Positions 16,606-26,500 of a stretch of DNA of 64,000 nt are shown here, one piece after another; positions within the stretch are counted from its first letter, which is position 1, and every line of letters begins with the position of its first letter. A program made the position numbers and the translations under genes. Below the pieces are notes generated by a model. It was not told the origin of the DNA and did no database searches. It saw only the letters and a program-made list of their open reading frames with translations. Source of the stretch: Polyangiaceae bacterium (GTDB lineage: Bacteria > Myxococcota_A > Polyangia > Polyangiales > Polyangiaceae); contig JAHBVX010000004.1 of the NCBI GenBank assembly GCA_019637295.1, positions 1-64,000 on the forward strand, read 5' to 3'.

Positions 16606-19155
16606 GTGACCCGTTGGCTCGAGCGCGCGCTCACCGCGCTGGCGGGGGTCCAGGTGCGCCGGCCCTGGATCATCGTCTCGCTGGTCGTGCTGTCGCTGCT
16701 TCCCGCCGCGTGGATGGCCTCGCAGCTCCAGCTCCGCACGGCGTTCAGCGAGCTGCTGCCGGACGATAAGCCGAGCGTCATCGAGCTCAAGCGCATCAAC
16801 GAGCGAATGACCGGCATGTCCACGCTCACGGTCGTGGCGGAGGGCAGCGGGCCGGACTCGCTCAAGCGCTGGGTCGATCGGGTCGCTCCGCGGCTCAGGG
16901 AGCTTCCGCCCGAGCTCGTCGGCGCCGTGGACGACGGCACACGGGAAGCTCGCAAGTTCTTCGAGGAGAACAAACACCTGTACGCGAGCCTCGAGGACAT
17001 CGAGAAGCTGCACGAAGACGTCATCACCCGCTACGACCACGAGGTCGGCAAGGCGACGGGAACCGATCTCGGGCTCGACGACGAGGACGGCGAGGACGTC
17101 GCGTCCGAGCGCCCGCCGCCCATCACGGCGGAGTCCGTCGAGCAACGCTTTCGCAAGAAGATCGACGAGGTCAACGCGCAGAGCCCGGGGCTGGACGGCT
17201 ACTACATCGGCGAAGAGGGGAAGCTCGCCGCCATCCTGGTGAGGACACCCCTCGGCAGCGGCAGCGAGAAGGCCTTCGAGCTGCGCACCCGCATCGAGCG
17301 GATCCTGGAAGAAGAGAAGCCGACGTTGGGGGACGACTCGCTCCGCTTCGGGTTCACCGGCAACCTCATCACCAGCGCCGAGCAGCATCAGGCCGTCAAG
17401 GCCGACCTGGCCAACGTGGGCCTGTGGGGCGTGGGCCTGATCCTGGGCGCCGTGTTCCTGTTCTTCCTGCGCTTCCGCACGCTGTTTGCCATGACTCTGA
17501 CCATCGCCATCGGCTGCGTGTGGTCCTTCGGGATGGCCGCGCTGACCGTGGGCTACCTCAACTCCGCCACCGGGTTCTTGGTCAGCATCATCGCGGGCAA
17601 CGGCATCAATTTCGGCATCATCTACATGGCGCGCTTCATCGAGGCGCGACGGGATCAACGGCTCGCGACGATGGACGCCATCGTCGCTTCTCACCGAGAC
17701 ACCTACGCGCCCACCCTGGCCGCCGCTGGAGCGGCGATGATCGCCTACGGTTCGCTCGCGGCCACGGACTTCCACGGCTTCAAGCACTTCGGGATCATCG
17801 CCGGTGCCGGCATGGTGCTGTGCTGGGCAGCGACCTACCTGTTCTTGCCCGCGTTCTTGGTGTTGATCGAGCGCGTGCGCCCGATGGTCGGCGACGAGGG
17901 CTCCTGGCGCGCGAACATCAAGGGCGTGTACGGCTATCCGTTCGCCTGGACCGCCCGGCGCTTCCCGCGCGCGATAGTGCTGCTGGCAGCGGCCTCGGCG
18001 ATCGCGACGGTGGTGCTGTCCGTTCGTTACTTCCGGGACGATCCGATGGAGTACGATCTTGCCAACATCCGCAACGAGCGGCTGGATCCGACCTCCGCCG
18101 GACTGCTCTCGGTTCGGGTCGACAAGATCGTGGGGCGGCTCGGGCAGGACGGTCGCGCCATCCTGACGGATCGACTCGACCAGGTGCGTCCGTTGATCGA
18201 GGAGCTCGAGCGCCGACGGGCCGCCGCCCCCGAGGGGAACAAGCCGTTCCAGAAGGTGGTGAGCATCTACGACGTGCTGCCCACGGACCAGGAGAAGAAG
18301 CTGGAGCTGCTGGAGGAGATGATGGATCGCATCGAGCGCGCACGGCGCCGAGGCAGCATCTCCGACGAGGACTGGGCGAAGCTCGAGCCTCACCTGCCCA
18401 AGAAGCTAGAGCAGATCGGCATCCCGGAGCTGCCCGAGCTGGTCGCCCGCAGCTTCACGGAGAAGGACGGCACCCGGGGCAACATCGTCTACATCGTGCC
18501 CAGCGAGGGCAAGAGCGTCTATGACGCGCGGTATCTGATGAGCTGGGCCGACAGCTTCCGCGAGGTGAAGCTCCCCAACGGGGACGTCATCCTCGGCACG
18601 GGGGATCCGGTGGTGTTCTCCGACATGCTGCTCAACATCGAGGAAGACGCGCCCAAGGCCATCTTGATGAGCTTGGTCGGTACGCTGGTGGTGATCCTGA
18701 TGGTGTTCCGAGCCAAGCGGGACGGCTGGCTGGCGCTCGCCACGTTGATGCTCGGCGTCGGCTGGCTGATCGCGTTTCTCGCGCTGTTCGACATCAAGCT
18801 CAACTTCCTGAACTTCGTCGCGCTGCCCATCGGCATCGGCATTGGGGCGGACTACGTCATCAACGTGCTCAAGCGACGTCAGATCGAGGGTCGGCTCGAG
18901 CTGTATCGCGTCTTGGTGCAGACCGGCGGCGCCGTCGTGCTCTGCTCGCTAACGACGACGCTCGGCTATCTGGCGCTGCTCCTGTCCATCAATCGCGCGG
19001 TCAAGAGCTTCGGGCTCGCCGCGGCCGTGGGTGAGCTGACCACCGTCATCGCCGCCGTGCTCGTGCTGCCCGCCATCTTGTTCTGGCGCCTCCAGCGCTC
19101 GGGAGAGGTCCCCAGGAGCTTCCCGTTTCGCCGCCGGCCACCCGCGGGGTCGTGA
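16606..19155 (+). CDS. MMPL/RND-superfamily membrane transporter
   Basis: An 849-residue inner-membrane protein with the RND/MMPL duplicated layout. It has one N-terminal helix, a large periplasmic loop (about 45-265), a block of five helices (about 270-430), a second single helix and loop, and a final five-helix block (about 675-830). The second halves of both blocks carry paired Gly-rich helices (GNGINFGIIYMARF and GIGIGADYVINV). It resembles hopanoid/lipid-type exporters (HpnN-like) more than drug pumps, but the substrate is not determined. The GTG start at 16606 has GGAGG at 16593-16597. A TetR gene follows 77 bp downstream. Confidence 0.85.
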   Translation: MTRWLERALTALAGVQVRRPWIIVSLVVLSLLPAAWMASQLQLRTAFSELLPDDKPSVIELKRINERMTGMSTLTVVAEGSGPDSLKRWVDRVAPRLRELPPELVGAVDDGTREARKFFEENKHLYASLEDIEKLHEDVITRYDHEVGKATGTDLGLDDEDGEDVASERPPPITAESVEQRFRKKIDEVNAQSPGLDGYYIGEEGKLAAILVRTPLGSGSEKAFELRTRIERILEEEKPTLGDDSLRFGFTGNLITSAEQHQAVKADLANVGLWGVGLILGAVFLFFLRFRTLFAMTLTIAIGCVWSFGMAALTVGYLNSATGFLVSIIAGNGINFGIIYMARFIEARRDQRLATMDAIVASHRDTYAPTLAAAGAAMIAYGSLAATDFHGFKHFGIIAGAGMVLCWAATYLFLPAFLVLIERVRPMVGDEGSWRANIKGVYGYPFAWTARRFPRAIVLLAAASAIATVVLSVRYFRDDPMEYDLANIRNERLDPTSAGLLSVRVDKIVGRLGQDGRAILTDRLDQVRPLIEELERRRAAAPEGNKPFQKVVSIYDVLPTDQEKKLELLEEMMDRIERARRRGSISDEDWAKLEPHLPKKLEQIGIPELPELVARSFTEKDGTRGNIVYIVPSEGKSVYDARYLMSWADSFREVKLPNGDVILGTGDPVVFSDMLLNIEEDAPKAILMSLVGTLVVILMVFRAKRDGWLALATLMLGVGWLIAFLALFDIKLNFLNFVALPIGIGIGADYVINVLKRRQIEGRLELYRVLVQTGGAVVLCSLTTTLGYLALLLSINRAVKSFGLAAAVGELTTVIAAVLVLPAILFWRLQRSGEVPRSFPFRRRPPAGS

Positions 19156-19202
19156 GCCAGCAGCCAGCGCGCCCTCGAGCGCCCCGACGCCTTGCGTCGT
19201 TG

Positions 19203-19218
19203 CCTACCAGATGGTAGG
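19203..19218. promoter_or_regulatory. candidate TetR operator CCTACC-N4-GGTAGG
   Basis: A perfect 6+6 bp inverted repeat with spacer AGAT lies 15-30 bp before the TetR start codon. Position and symmetry fit an autoregulatory operator that would also control the downstream acyl-CoA dehydrogenase. Binding is inferred only. Confidence 0.5.
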
Positions 19219-19232
19219 GAAACGGCGAACAC

Positions 19233-19919
19233 ATGGTCAGTCGCCCTGGGGCCCCCCTCGAGCGCCCGGACATGCGCCGGGAGATCCTCACCCACGCCAC
19301 GCGTCTATTCGCGGCGGGCGGCTACGAGGGCACCTCCCTGCAGCAGATCGCCGACGCGGTGGGCATCCGCAAGCCCTCTCTCCTGCATCACTTCGCCAGC
19401 AAGGAGCAGCTCTTGCAGGCGGTCCTCGACGAGGTCCTCGCTCGCTGGAACGACACGCTCCCCAAGCTGATGCTCGCGGCCACCGCCGGGGAGGGTCAGT
19501 TCGACGCGGTGACGCGGGAGATCGTCTCCTTCTTCGCCGAAGACCTGGATCGCGCGCGGCTGCTGATCCGCGAGGCTCTCGATCGACCCGACGAGATGCG
19601 CGAGCGGCTGCGCAAGCACGTGCGCCCGGTCGTGGTCAATCTCGCGTCCACCGTTGGCCGCGGGCAGGCGCGCGGGCAGCTCCACGCCGGAGCCGATCCC
19701 GAGTCCTACCTGTTTCAGACCATCATCTTGTTGGTCTGCGGCGTGACCTTCTCCGAGAGCTTCGGCCCGCTCATGCCGCGCAGCAGCGAGCGCGGCAAAC
19801 CTCGCGAGCGACTGCACTCGGAGCTCTTGCGCATCGCCAAGAGCAGCTTGTTTCTGTCCCCGGACGCACCGGGGAGCTTCGAGGGGCCAACACCCAAGAC
19901 GGGAGTCGAGGAGCGCTGA
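19233..19919 (+). CDS. TetR-family transcriptional regulator
   Basis: A 228-residue regulator. The N-terminal helix-turn-helix reads LFAAGGYEGTSLQQIADAVG then RKPSLLHHFASKEQL (about residues 25-63), typical of TetR. The C-terminal helical region (about 70-200) would bind an acyl or acyl-CoA ligand, judging from its partner gene. The stop is three bases before the acyl-CoA dehydrogenase start, so they form an operon, and a palindromic site lies just upstream of the start. An internal ATG at residue 13 is an alternative start. Confidence 0.88.
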   Translation: MVSRPGAPLERPDMRREILTHATRLFAAGGYEGTSLQQIADAVGIRKPSLLHHFASKEQLLQAVLDEVLARWNDTLPKLMLAATAGEGQFDAVTREIVSFFAEDLDRARLLIREALDRPDEMRERLRKHVRPVVVNLASTVGRGQARGQLHAGADPESYLFQTIILLVCGVTFSESFGPLMPRSSERGKPRERLHSELLRIAKSSLFLSPDAPGSFEGPTPKTGVEER

Positions 19920-19922
19920 GCC

Positions 19923-21842
19923 ATGGCAAACTTCTTCAAGGACAACGACGATCTCCGGTTCTACTTCGAGCAAGCCATCGACTGGGACGCGATAGTCTCG
20001 GCGACGGAGCGACGCCTGGGCGAGGGCGAGGCCTTCGCGAGCGTGGATGAGGCCAAGGAGTTCTACCGCGAGGTGCTGCACAGCGTCGGCGAGTTCGTGG
20101 CGGAGCAGGTCGCTCCCCACTCCCTGGCGATCGACGCCGAGGGGGTGCGCCTCGAGGCTGGCGAGGTCGTCATGCCCGCGCGCCTCGAGGAGATCATGAG
20201 GCGCATCAACGACCTCGAGCTGCACGGCCTGTGCTTGCCCCGGGAGCTCGGTGGCACGAACGCGCCCTTCTTGCTGTACTTGATCAACACCGAGCTGTTC
20301 GCCCGCGCGGACGTCTCGGTCATGGCGCACCACGGCTTTCACGGCGGTATCGCGCTCGCGATGCTGCTGCTCAGCCTCAAAGAAGGCTCGACCCGCTTCG
20401 ATGCGACGAGCGGCGAGCTGGTCGAGACGCGGTTCGCGGACTACATCGAGGAGATTCGCAACGGCCGCGCCTGGGGCTGCATGGACATCACCGAGCCCCA
20501 TGCCGGTAGCGACATGGCGAAGCTCGCCAGCGTGGGCGAGCAGCAAGCGGACGGCACCTGGCGGGTGACGGGGCAGAAGATCTTCATCACCTCGGGGCAC
20601 GGCAAATATCACTTCGTGATCGCGCGCACCGAGCAGCCGACGAGCAGCGACGACCCGATGGCGGGCCTCAGCGGACTGAGCATGTTCTTGGTTCCGACCT
20701 ACGAGGACGGCACCGAGGGTCGGCGTCGCATCGTCACCGTCGACCGGCTCGAGGAGAAGATGGGCCACCACGGCTCGGCCACCGCAGCGCTCTCCTTCGA
20801 TTGCGCGCCGGCGCACCTGACGGGCAAGCGTGGGGAGGGGTTCAAGCAGATGCTCATCCTGATGAACAACGCGCGACTGTCGGTCGGGTTCGAGTGCATT
20901 GGGCTGTGCGAGGCGGCGCTGCGACTGGCCAAGACCTACGCCGCCGAGCGCGTCAGCATGGGCAAGCCCCTCGATCGTCACGAGATGCTGGCGGACTACT
21001 TGTCGGAGATGGATACGGACATCCGCGCGCTGCGCGCCATGGCCATGGTCGGGGCGTACCACGAGGAGATGGCGCAGAAGCTGGAGATGCAGGCGCTGCG
21101 TCAGCGGCCCGAGGGCGAGCTGGAGCAGAAGCGGCTCGAGCGCCGGATCCGCGAGCACCAACAGAGCAGCCGGCGCGTCACGCCGCTGCTCAAGTACCTG
21201 GCCAGCGAGAAGGCGGTGGAGATGGCCCGCCGCGCGGTGCAGATGCTCGGCGGCTCGGGCTACATCAAGGAGTACGGCGCGGAGAAGCTGGTGCGGGACG
21301 CGATGGTGATGCCCATCTACGAAGGCACGAGTCAGATCCAGGCGCTCATGGCGATGAAGGACACGCTCGGCGGCATCCTGAAGAACCCGCGCGGTTTCGT
21401 GAAGAAGCTGGCCCAGGCGCGCTGGCGCGCGCTCTCCGCCAAGAACCCGCTGGAGCGGCGAGTCGCCCGGATCGCGGTGTTGTCGCTGTCGGCCCAGCAG
21501 CACCTGCTCACGCGCACCGCGGGCGCGAAGATGCGCGGACTCGCAGGCAAACCGCTGGGCGAGTGGCCGGCAGCGTTCTTCGAGAACTGGGATCCCAAGC
21601 GGGACTTCGCGCTCGCCATGCTCCACGCGGAGCGCTTGACCAAGCTGCTCTGTGACGACGTCGTCACCGAGCTGCTGCTCGCGCAGGCCAAGCGCTACCC
21701 CGAGCGGGAGATTGTCCTCGAGCGCTACCTCGAGCGCGCCGAGCCGCGCGCGCGATTCCTGCACGACGAGATCACCTCGACCGGGCACCGGCTACTGGCG
21801 GAGCTTGGCGAGACCGACTCCGGTCACGTCGCCGCTCAGTGA
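19923..21842 (+). CDS. acyl-CoA dehydrogenase
   Basis: A 639-residue flavoenzyme of the long acyl-CoA dehydrogenase group (FadE/DmdC-like size, rather than the ~380-residue mitochondrial type). Visible parts are DITEPHAGSDMA (FAD/substrate contact), GQKIFITSGHG, the catalytic-base segment MPIYEGTSQIQ, and GGSGYIKEYGAEKLVRDA. A C-terminal extension of about 160 residues follows. It oxidises an acyl-CoA to the 2-enoyl-CoA, passing electrons to ETF; chain length is unknown. It is co-transcribed with the TetR gene. Its last 51 bp overlap the convergent SpoIID-like gene. Confidence 0.9.
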   Translation: MANFFKDNDDLRFYFEQAIDWDAIVSATERRLGEGEAFASVDEAKEFYREVLHSVGEFVAEQVAPHSLAIDAEGVRLEAGEVVMPARLEEIMRRINDLELHGLCLPRELGGTNAPFLLYLINTELFARADVSVMAHHGFHGGIALAMLLLSLKEGSTRFDATSGELVETRFADYIEEIRNGRAWGCMDITEPHAGSDMAKLASVGEQQADGTWRVTGQKIFITSGHGKYHFVIARTEQPTSSDDPMAGLSGLSMFLVPTYEDGTEGRRRIVTVDRLEEKMGHHGSATAALSFDCAPAHLTGKRGEGFKQMLILMNNARLSVGFECIGLCEAALRLAKTYAAERVSMGKPLDRHEMLADYLSEMDTDIRALRAMAMVGAYHEEMAQKLEMQALRQRPEGELEQKRLERRIREHQQSSRRVTPLLKYLASEKAVEMARRAVQMLGGSGYIKEYGAEKLVRDAMVMPIYEGTSQIQALMAMKDTLGGILKNPRGFVKKLAQARWRALSAKNPLERRVARIAVLSLSAQQHLLTRTAGAKMRGLAGKPLGEWPAAFFENWDPKRDFALAMLHAERLTKLLCDDVVTELLLAQAKRYPEREIVLERYLERAEPRARFLHDEITSTGHRLLAELGETDSGHVAAQ

Positions 21843-23597
21843 CGCCCGGCGCCGCCGCCGCACCCACCAGGCGGCGAGCCCCACACCGAAGCTCGCCCAG
21901 GAACCGAAGCGTGAGGTCGCAGTGCGCCCGGGGGCCACGCTGCAGCTCTCGCCGTACTCCACCGCGTCGTAGTGCATGGCGTCGGCGTCGTCGCCGGTGA
22001 AGCCGTCCTCCGCGAAGTCCGCGTCGTCGTCCTCGCCCTCGCCGTCCGCGTCGGACTCCCAGCCGTCGTCATCCGAGGCGTCCTCGTCGTCACCCGGCTC
22101 ACCGCCGTCCGTCGGCTCCCCACCCGGGCTCGGATCCGTCTCCGGCTCGGGCCAGTCAGAGCCGTCCGAGCCACCGGCAGGAGAGGATGGCGGGGAAGGC
22201 GCCGAGGGATCCGTGGACGTGGTGCCCCCGCTGCCGCTCGTGCCCCCGCCGCCGCTGGGCTGACACGCGACGTAGTCGTGCTTCAGGGTGGCTGCAGGCT
22301 TGCACGCCGTCTCAGCCACGGACTTGCACATCGCGTTGCTCGTGATGGTCGAGGCCAGCTTCTGGCTCGAGCCGTCCGTGCACCACACGCGACAGCCGCA
22401 GCCGGCGTTCGGAAGCTCACAGGAGACGACCTTGACCTTCAGCTCGACCTTGGGTCCAAAGCCCTGGGACTGCTTGCCCCAGGCCGCGCTGTAATCCCGC
22501 AGTCGCCAGCGGGAGGTGTAGACGCCCGGCTTCTTGGGCGCCTTCGCCTTCATGCCGCCGGAGATGAAGCGCGTCTTGCGGCAGCCGCGCTTGTCCGCAC
22601 AGTTCTTGGCCTTGCGGTCGCCGCGCACGAGATCGTTGTCGTTGTGGCGGAGGCTGAAGCGCTTCTTCCCAGTGAGCTTGTCGACCTTGCCACTGGCAGT
22701 GACGAGGAACACGTCGCTGCCCACGGCCTTGCCCCGCTTCTCCACGTCGCGCCAGGTGGCGCTGCCGACGTTGCTGAACGTGAACCCCAGCTTCAGCGGC
22801 TGTTCAGCGCAGGCGATGTAGTGCGCTTGCTTGCCGCGGAAGCGCTTGGCCGAGCTCCACTTCTTGACGGCCTTGGCCTTCAGGGTCTTCTCCGCCGGCA
22901 CGCAGTCTCCCTGCGTCTGGAGCACCGTGATGTCGCTGCCGTAGTAGAAGCGCAGGATGTCGGTGTGGCTGTACTTCTTCTGGTTCTCGAGGCAGCGCGC
23001 CCCCCACTGACTCATGCAGCCGCGGTTCTGACCGAACCCTGGCGGGCCGATGTAGCCGAGGGACGTCTGCGTCACGGACTTTCCCGTCTTGCCCGCGTTG
23101 TACGTGACGTAGTGGCTGGTGTATCCGCTGTAGTCCTTGCAGCTCGGCGCCTTGGCCCCCGAGTCGCCCGCGACGTAAAAGCCATAGGTCAGCGTTCCGC
23201 CGTGGGACAGGATCATCCCGCGGGTCTCGCGCACAGCTCGCTTGGCCAGCTCCGACGGCTGCTTCCCGCAGCTGTAGACCTGACAACCCTGGCTGTCGCA
23301 GATGCTGCCCTTCGTCATCATGGAGTAGTAGGCCACCGAACGCGCGGCGATCGCTTGTGCCTTGAGGGCCTGCAGATTCGCCCCGCCGTTCTCGCAGGTG
23401 ATCACGTGCGGCAGGTAGTCCGTCTCCATGTCCTTGGTGCCGCGCCCTTCCACCGGGACCTTGCAGAACGCCTTCTTCGGGGCGCTGAGCTCCTCCTGCT
23501 TCCAACCGAGGGGCTCGTCCCCCGCCTCGAAGGTGCAGCCGATGGCGGTGATCACGCCCACCAGAGCCACGCTCGCGGGCAGGAAGCGCCTTCTCAT
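21792..23597 (-). CDS. SpoIID-like protein with Cys-rich NBR1-Ig-like module and MYXO-CTERM
   Basis: A 601-residue exported protein with a signal peptide whose end looks like a lipobox (TAIGC at 17-21). Residues ~55-230 form a SpoIID/LytB-like domain (LQALKAQAIAARSVAYY, GYTSHYVTYNAGKTG, GCMSQWGARCLE). Residues ~237-445 are the Cys-rich module shared with three other copies nearby. An acidic Asp/Glu/Gly linker follows, then Cys + hydrophobic helix + RRRRR near 556-590, a MYXO-CTERM-type surface-sorting tail. SpoIID proteins cut denuded glycan strands or activate amidases. Its ATG overlaps the stop of the upstream hydrolase ORF (ATGA), so the two are translationally coupled. Its 3' end overlaps the acyl-CoA dehydrogenase gene. 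Confidence 0.82.
   Translation of the reverse strand: MRRRFLPASVALVGVITAIGCTFEAGDEPLGWKQEELSAPKKAFCKVPVEGRGTKDMETDYLPHVITCENGGANLQALKAQAIAARSVAYYSMMTKGSICDSQGCQVYSCGKQPSELAKRAVRETRGMILSHGGTLTYGFYVAGDSGAKAPSCKDYSGYTSHYVTYNAGKTGKSVTQTSLGYIGPPGFGQNRGCMSQWGARCLENQKKYSHTDILRFYYGSDITVLQTQGDCVPAEKTLKAKAVKKWSSAKRFRGKQAHYIACAEQPLKLGFTFSNVGSATWRDVEKRGKAVGSDVFLVTASGKVDKLTGKKRFSLRHNDNDLVRGDRKAKNCADKRGCRKTRFISGGMKAKAPKKPGVYTSRWRLRDYSAAWGKQSQGFGPKVELKVKVVSCELPNAGCGCRVWCTDGSSQKLASTITSNAMCKSVAETACKPAATLKHDYVACQPSGGGGTSGSGGTTSTDPSAPSPPSSPAGGSDGSDWPEPETDPSPGGEPTDGGEPGDDEDASDDDGWESDADGEGEDDDADFAEDGFTGDDADAMHYDAVEYGESCSVAPGRTATSRFGSWASFGVGLAAWWVRRRRRASLSGDVTGVGLAKLRQ
22263..22889 (-). repeat. Cys-rich NBR1-Ig-like module, copy 1
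   Basis: About 209 residues from KTLKAKAVKKWSSAKRFRGK to HDYVAC. The first half has the pattern FTFxNxGxATWRD ... PGVYxSRWRLRD ... GFGPK, resembling the Ig-like domain of NBR1-type proteins. The second half (CGCRVWCTDG ... SNAMCKSVA) is a compact Cys-rich unit. It is closely similar to the copies at 24014-24637 and 26186-26821, and more distantly to 29486-30106. Confidence 0.75.
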
Positions 23598-26500
23598 GAC
23601 GCCCTCCGCGCGGCGCCCAGGCGGCGACGTCGGGCTCGAAGCAGGGCGGCAGCCGCGAGCACCAAGCCCGCCGCCGTGCCCGCGGGCAGCTGACCTCGGC
23701 TGCCCGTCGGGCTCAGCGCGCAGCCCGGGGCCTCGTCACCGAGGGCGTCGTCCGCGTCCGCGTCGCCGGTGAAGCCGTGATCGTCGAACTCGGCGTCGTC
23801 CTCCTCCTCGATCGCGTCTTCGTCCTCGTCGAGGTCTCCGGTCGTCCAACCGTTGTCGTCGGTCTCTTCTTCGTCGCTCTCGGTCTCGCCGGCTTCGCCT
23901 TCGCCTTCGCTCCCACTTGCGCCTCCGGCGCCGCCGGCGCTCGACTCGCCGCCAGCGCCGCTGCCGCCGCCCGTCTCGTTCGGGCCACTGCTCGGCGGCG
24001 TCGGCGCCGGCGCCGCGCACGCGACGTAGTCGTGCTTCAAGTACGCGGCCGGCTTGCAGGCCGTCTGCGCGACCGACTTGCACATGGCGTTGCTCGTGAT
24101 GGTCGACGCCAGCTTCTGACTCTTGCCGTCCGTGCACCACACGCGACAGCCGCAGCCGGTAGTCGGCAGCTCGCAGCTCACCACCTTGAGCTTGACCGCC
24201 ACCTTGGGCCCGAAACCCTTGCTCTGCTTGCCCCAGGCGGCGCTGTAGTCCCGCAGGCGCCAGCGGGAGCTGTACACACCGGGCTTCTTCGGGGCGGCGC
24301 CCAGCATCGAGCCCTCGATGAAGCGCGTGCGCCGGCAGCCTCGTTTGCCCACGCAGTCCTTGGCGTTGCGGTCGCCGCGCACCAGGTCGTTCTGGTTGTT
24401 GCGCAAGCTGTAGCGGATGCGCCCCGTCAGCTTGTCCTTCTTGCCGTCGGCGGTCACCAGGAAGACGTCGCTGCCCACAGACTTGCCGCGCTTCTCGACG
24501 TCACGCCAGGTGGCGCTGCCCGTGTTCTTGAAGGTGAAGCCGAGCTTCACCGGCTCGCCAGCGCACGCGATGTAGTCCGCCGCCTTGCCACGAAAACGCT
24601 GCTTGTTGCTCCACTTCTTCGTGGACTTGGCCTTCAAGGTCTTGGTCACCTTGCCCCCAGACTTCACGAGGGACATGTACTTGTTCCAGTCCCAGCCCGA
24701 GCCCGGATCCGTGTGGGTGCTGCAGTCCGGCGTCTCGCCGTGCCCCATGATGTGCTTGCGATCCTTGGGGATGCCGTACTTGTCGCACAGCCACGACGTG
24801 AGTCGCGCCGACGAGCGGTACATCGCGTCCGTGTACCACTTCTTCGGCGACTCCACGAAGCCCTCGTGTTCGATGCCGATCGAGTTCGTGTTGAAACACG
24901 CGTCGTGCCAGGCAACGTCGCGATCGTCCACCATCTGCGTGACGTGACCGTCGCTCGAGCGCACGACGTAGTGCGACGACACGTTGGACGCGGGGTTCTT
25001 GAACCAGCTGATGGCGCCGGAGTAGGAGCCCTGGGTGGTGTGGATCACGACGTAGCGGATGTCGGCCTTTCCGCGGTTGGAGTTGGTGTAATTGCTCGAG
25101 CTGGCCGGGCTCCACTTGCCGCCGGGGTACCCGAGCCCTTCCTGCAGCACCCCGAGCTCGTCACCTTCGTCGATCGGAGCGGTGCCCGTGACCTCGACGT
25201 CGAGCTCGTCGTCGTCGCTTCCCACCCAGCCCGTGGCCAGCAGGCGAAGCACCGGCGACGAGAGCTCCTCGCCACCGTAGCGATCGAGGACTGGCGCCCA
25301 GTCTTCGTGACGGGCGGGAGAGAGCCCCTGGCGCTGCGCCTCGGCGGCGAGCCAGGCCGCGGCGGCGCGCACGTTGGCTCGCGGGTCGACCGCCGCTTCT
25401 CCCGGGGTGACCCGCGCCTCGGCCGCCGCTTGCTCGAGGGTGAGCAGGCCCGCGCTGCCGATGGCCATCAGGCCCCACTCGTGGGGCGCGCCGTGGGCGT
25501 GCTCCTCGTGGTCGCCGGTGTTCATGCTGAGCCGCGCTTGCAGCCACGAGATGGTGGCCAGCAGCTCGGCGGGCACGCCGGTCTCGCGCGAGGCCTCCTG
25601 GAAGATGGGCACCAGCGGCGACTCGCCGGACAGCGCGCCGGACGAGGAAGCCGCCTCGGGCCCCGCGTCGGGTGCGCCGCAGCCGAGGGCGAAGAGCAAC
25701 AGCGGCAGCACCACCAACAGCCCCGCGCAACGCGACCTGGGCTGGGACCGGCGGCGCCGACGCACCGCCCCGCCTAGCACCAGCAAGGCCAGCGCGAGCC
25801 AGGCGCCAGAGCCCGTGACGGCGCCCGCCCCGCGCACGCTGCAGGCCTCCGCGGCCGCGTCGGGGTCGGCGGCGTCCACGTCGCCACCGTCGTAGCCATC
25901 GTCAACGAAGTCCTCGTCGTCCGGCTCCTCCGTGCCCACGCCCTCACCGTCGTCTTCGTAGCCGCCGGGGGCGTCCTCTTCGCCGTCGTCCTCGCCAGCG
26001 CCGTCTTCGGCCACGGTGCTCGGATCTTCCTCCGAGCCGGGATCGCCGTCCTCCGCGTCGTCGTCGCCGGGCAGGCTCGGCCACTCGGAGCCGCCGCTGT
26101 CGGTGCTCGTAGTGGAGCTGGTGCTGCCGCTTCCACCCGAGCTCGACGACCCACCGGTCCCGCCCGTACCGCCCGTGCCCGTCGAGGCGCACTTCTGGAA
26201 GCTGTGGTCGAGGTACGCGGCGGGCTTGCTGCAGTACGTCTGTGCGACGGACTTGCACATGCTCGCGCTCGTGATGTTGGCGGCCAGCTTGTGGCTCTTG
26301 CCATCCGAGCACCACACGCGACAGCCGCACTCGGCCTTGGGCTGCTCGCACTGAATGACCTTCACCCGCAGCTCGGTCTTGGGACCAAAGCCCTTGGACG
26401 ACTTGCCCCAGGCCGCGCTGCGATCGCGCAGGCGCCAGCGCGTGGTGTAGATCCCGGACTTGGCCGGCGCCTTGGCCTTCATCGCGCCCTTGATGAACGT

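Noticed and set aside
19305-21788. 827-codon open frame opposite the TetR/acyl-CoA dehydrogenase genes
   Set aside because: It lies antisense to two clearly recognised genes and has composition typical of GC-rich shadow frames (His/Gln/Arg/Leu-rich, no domain).
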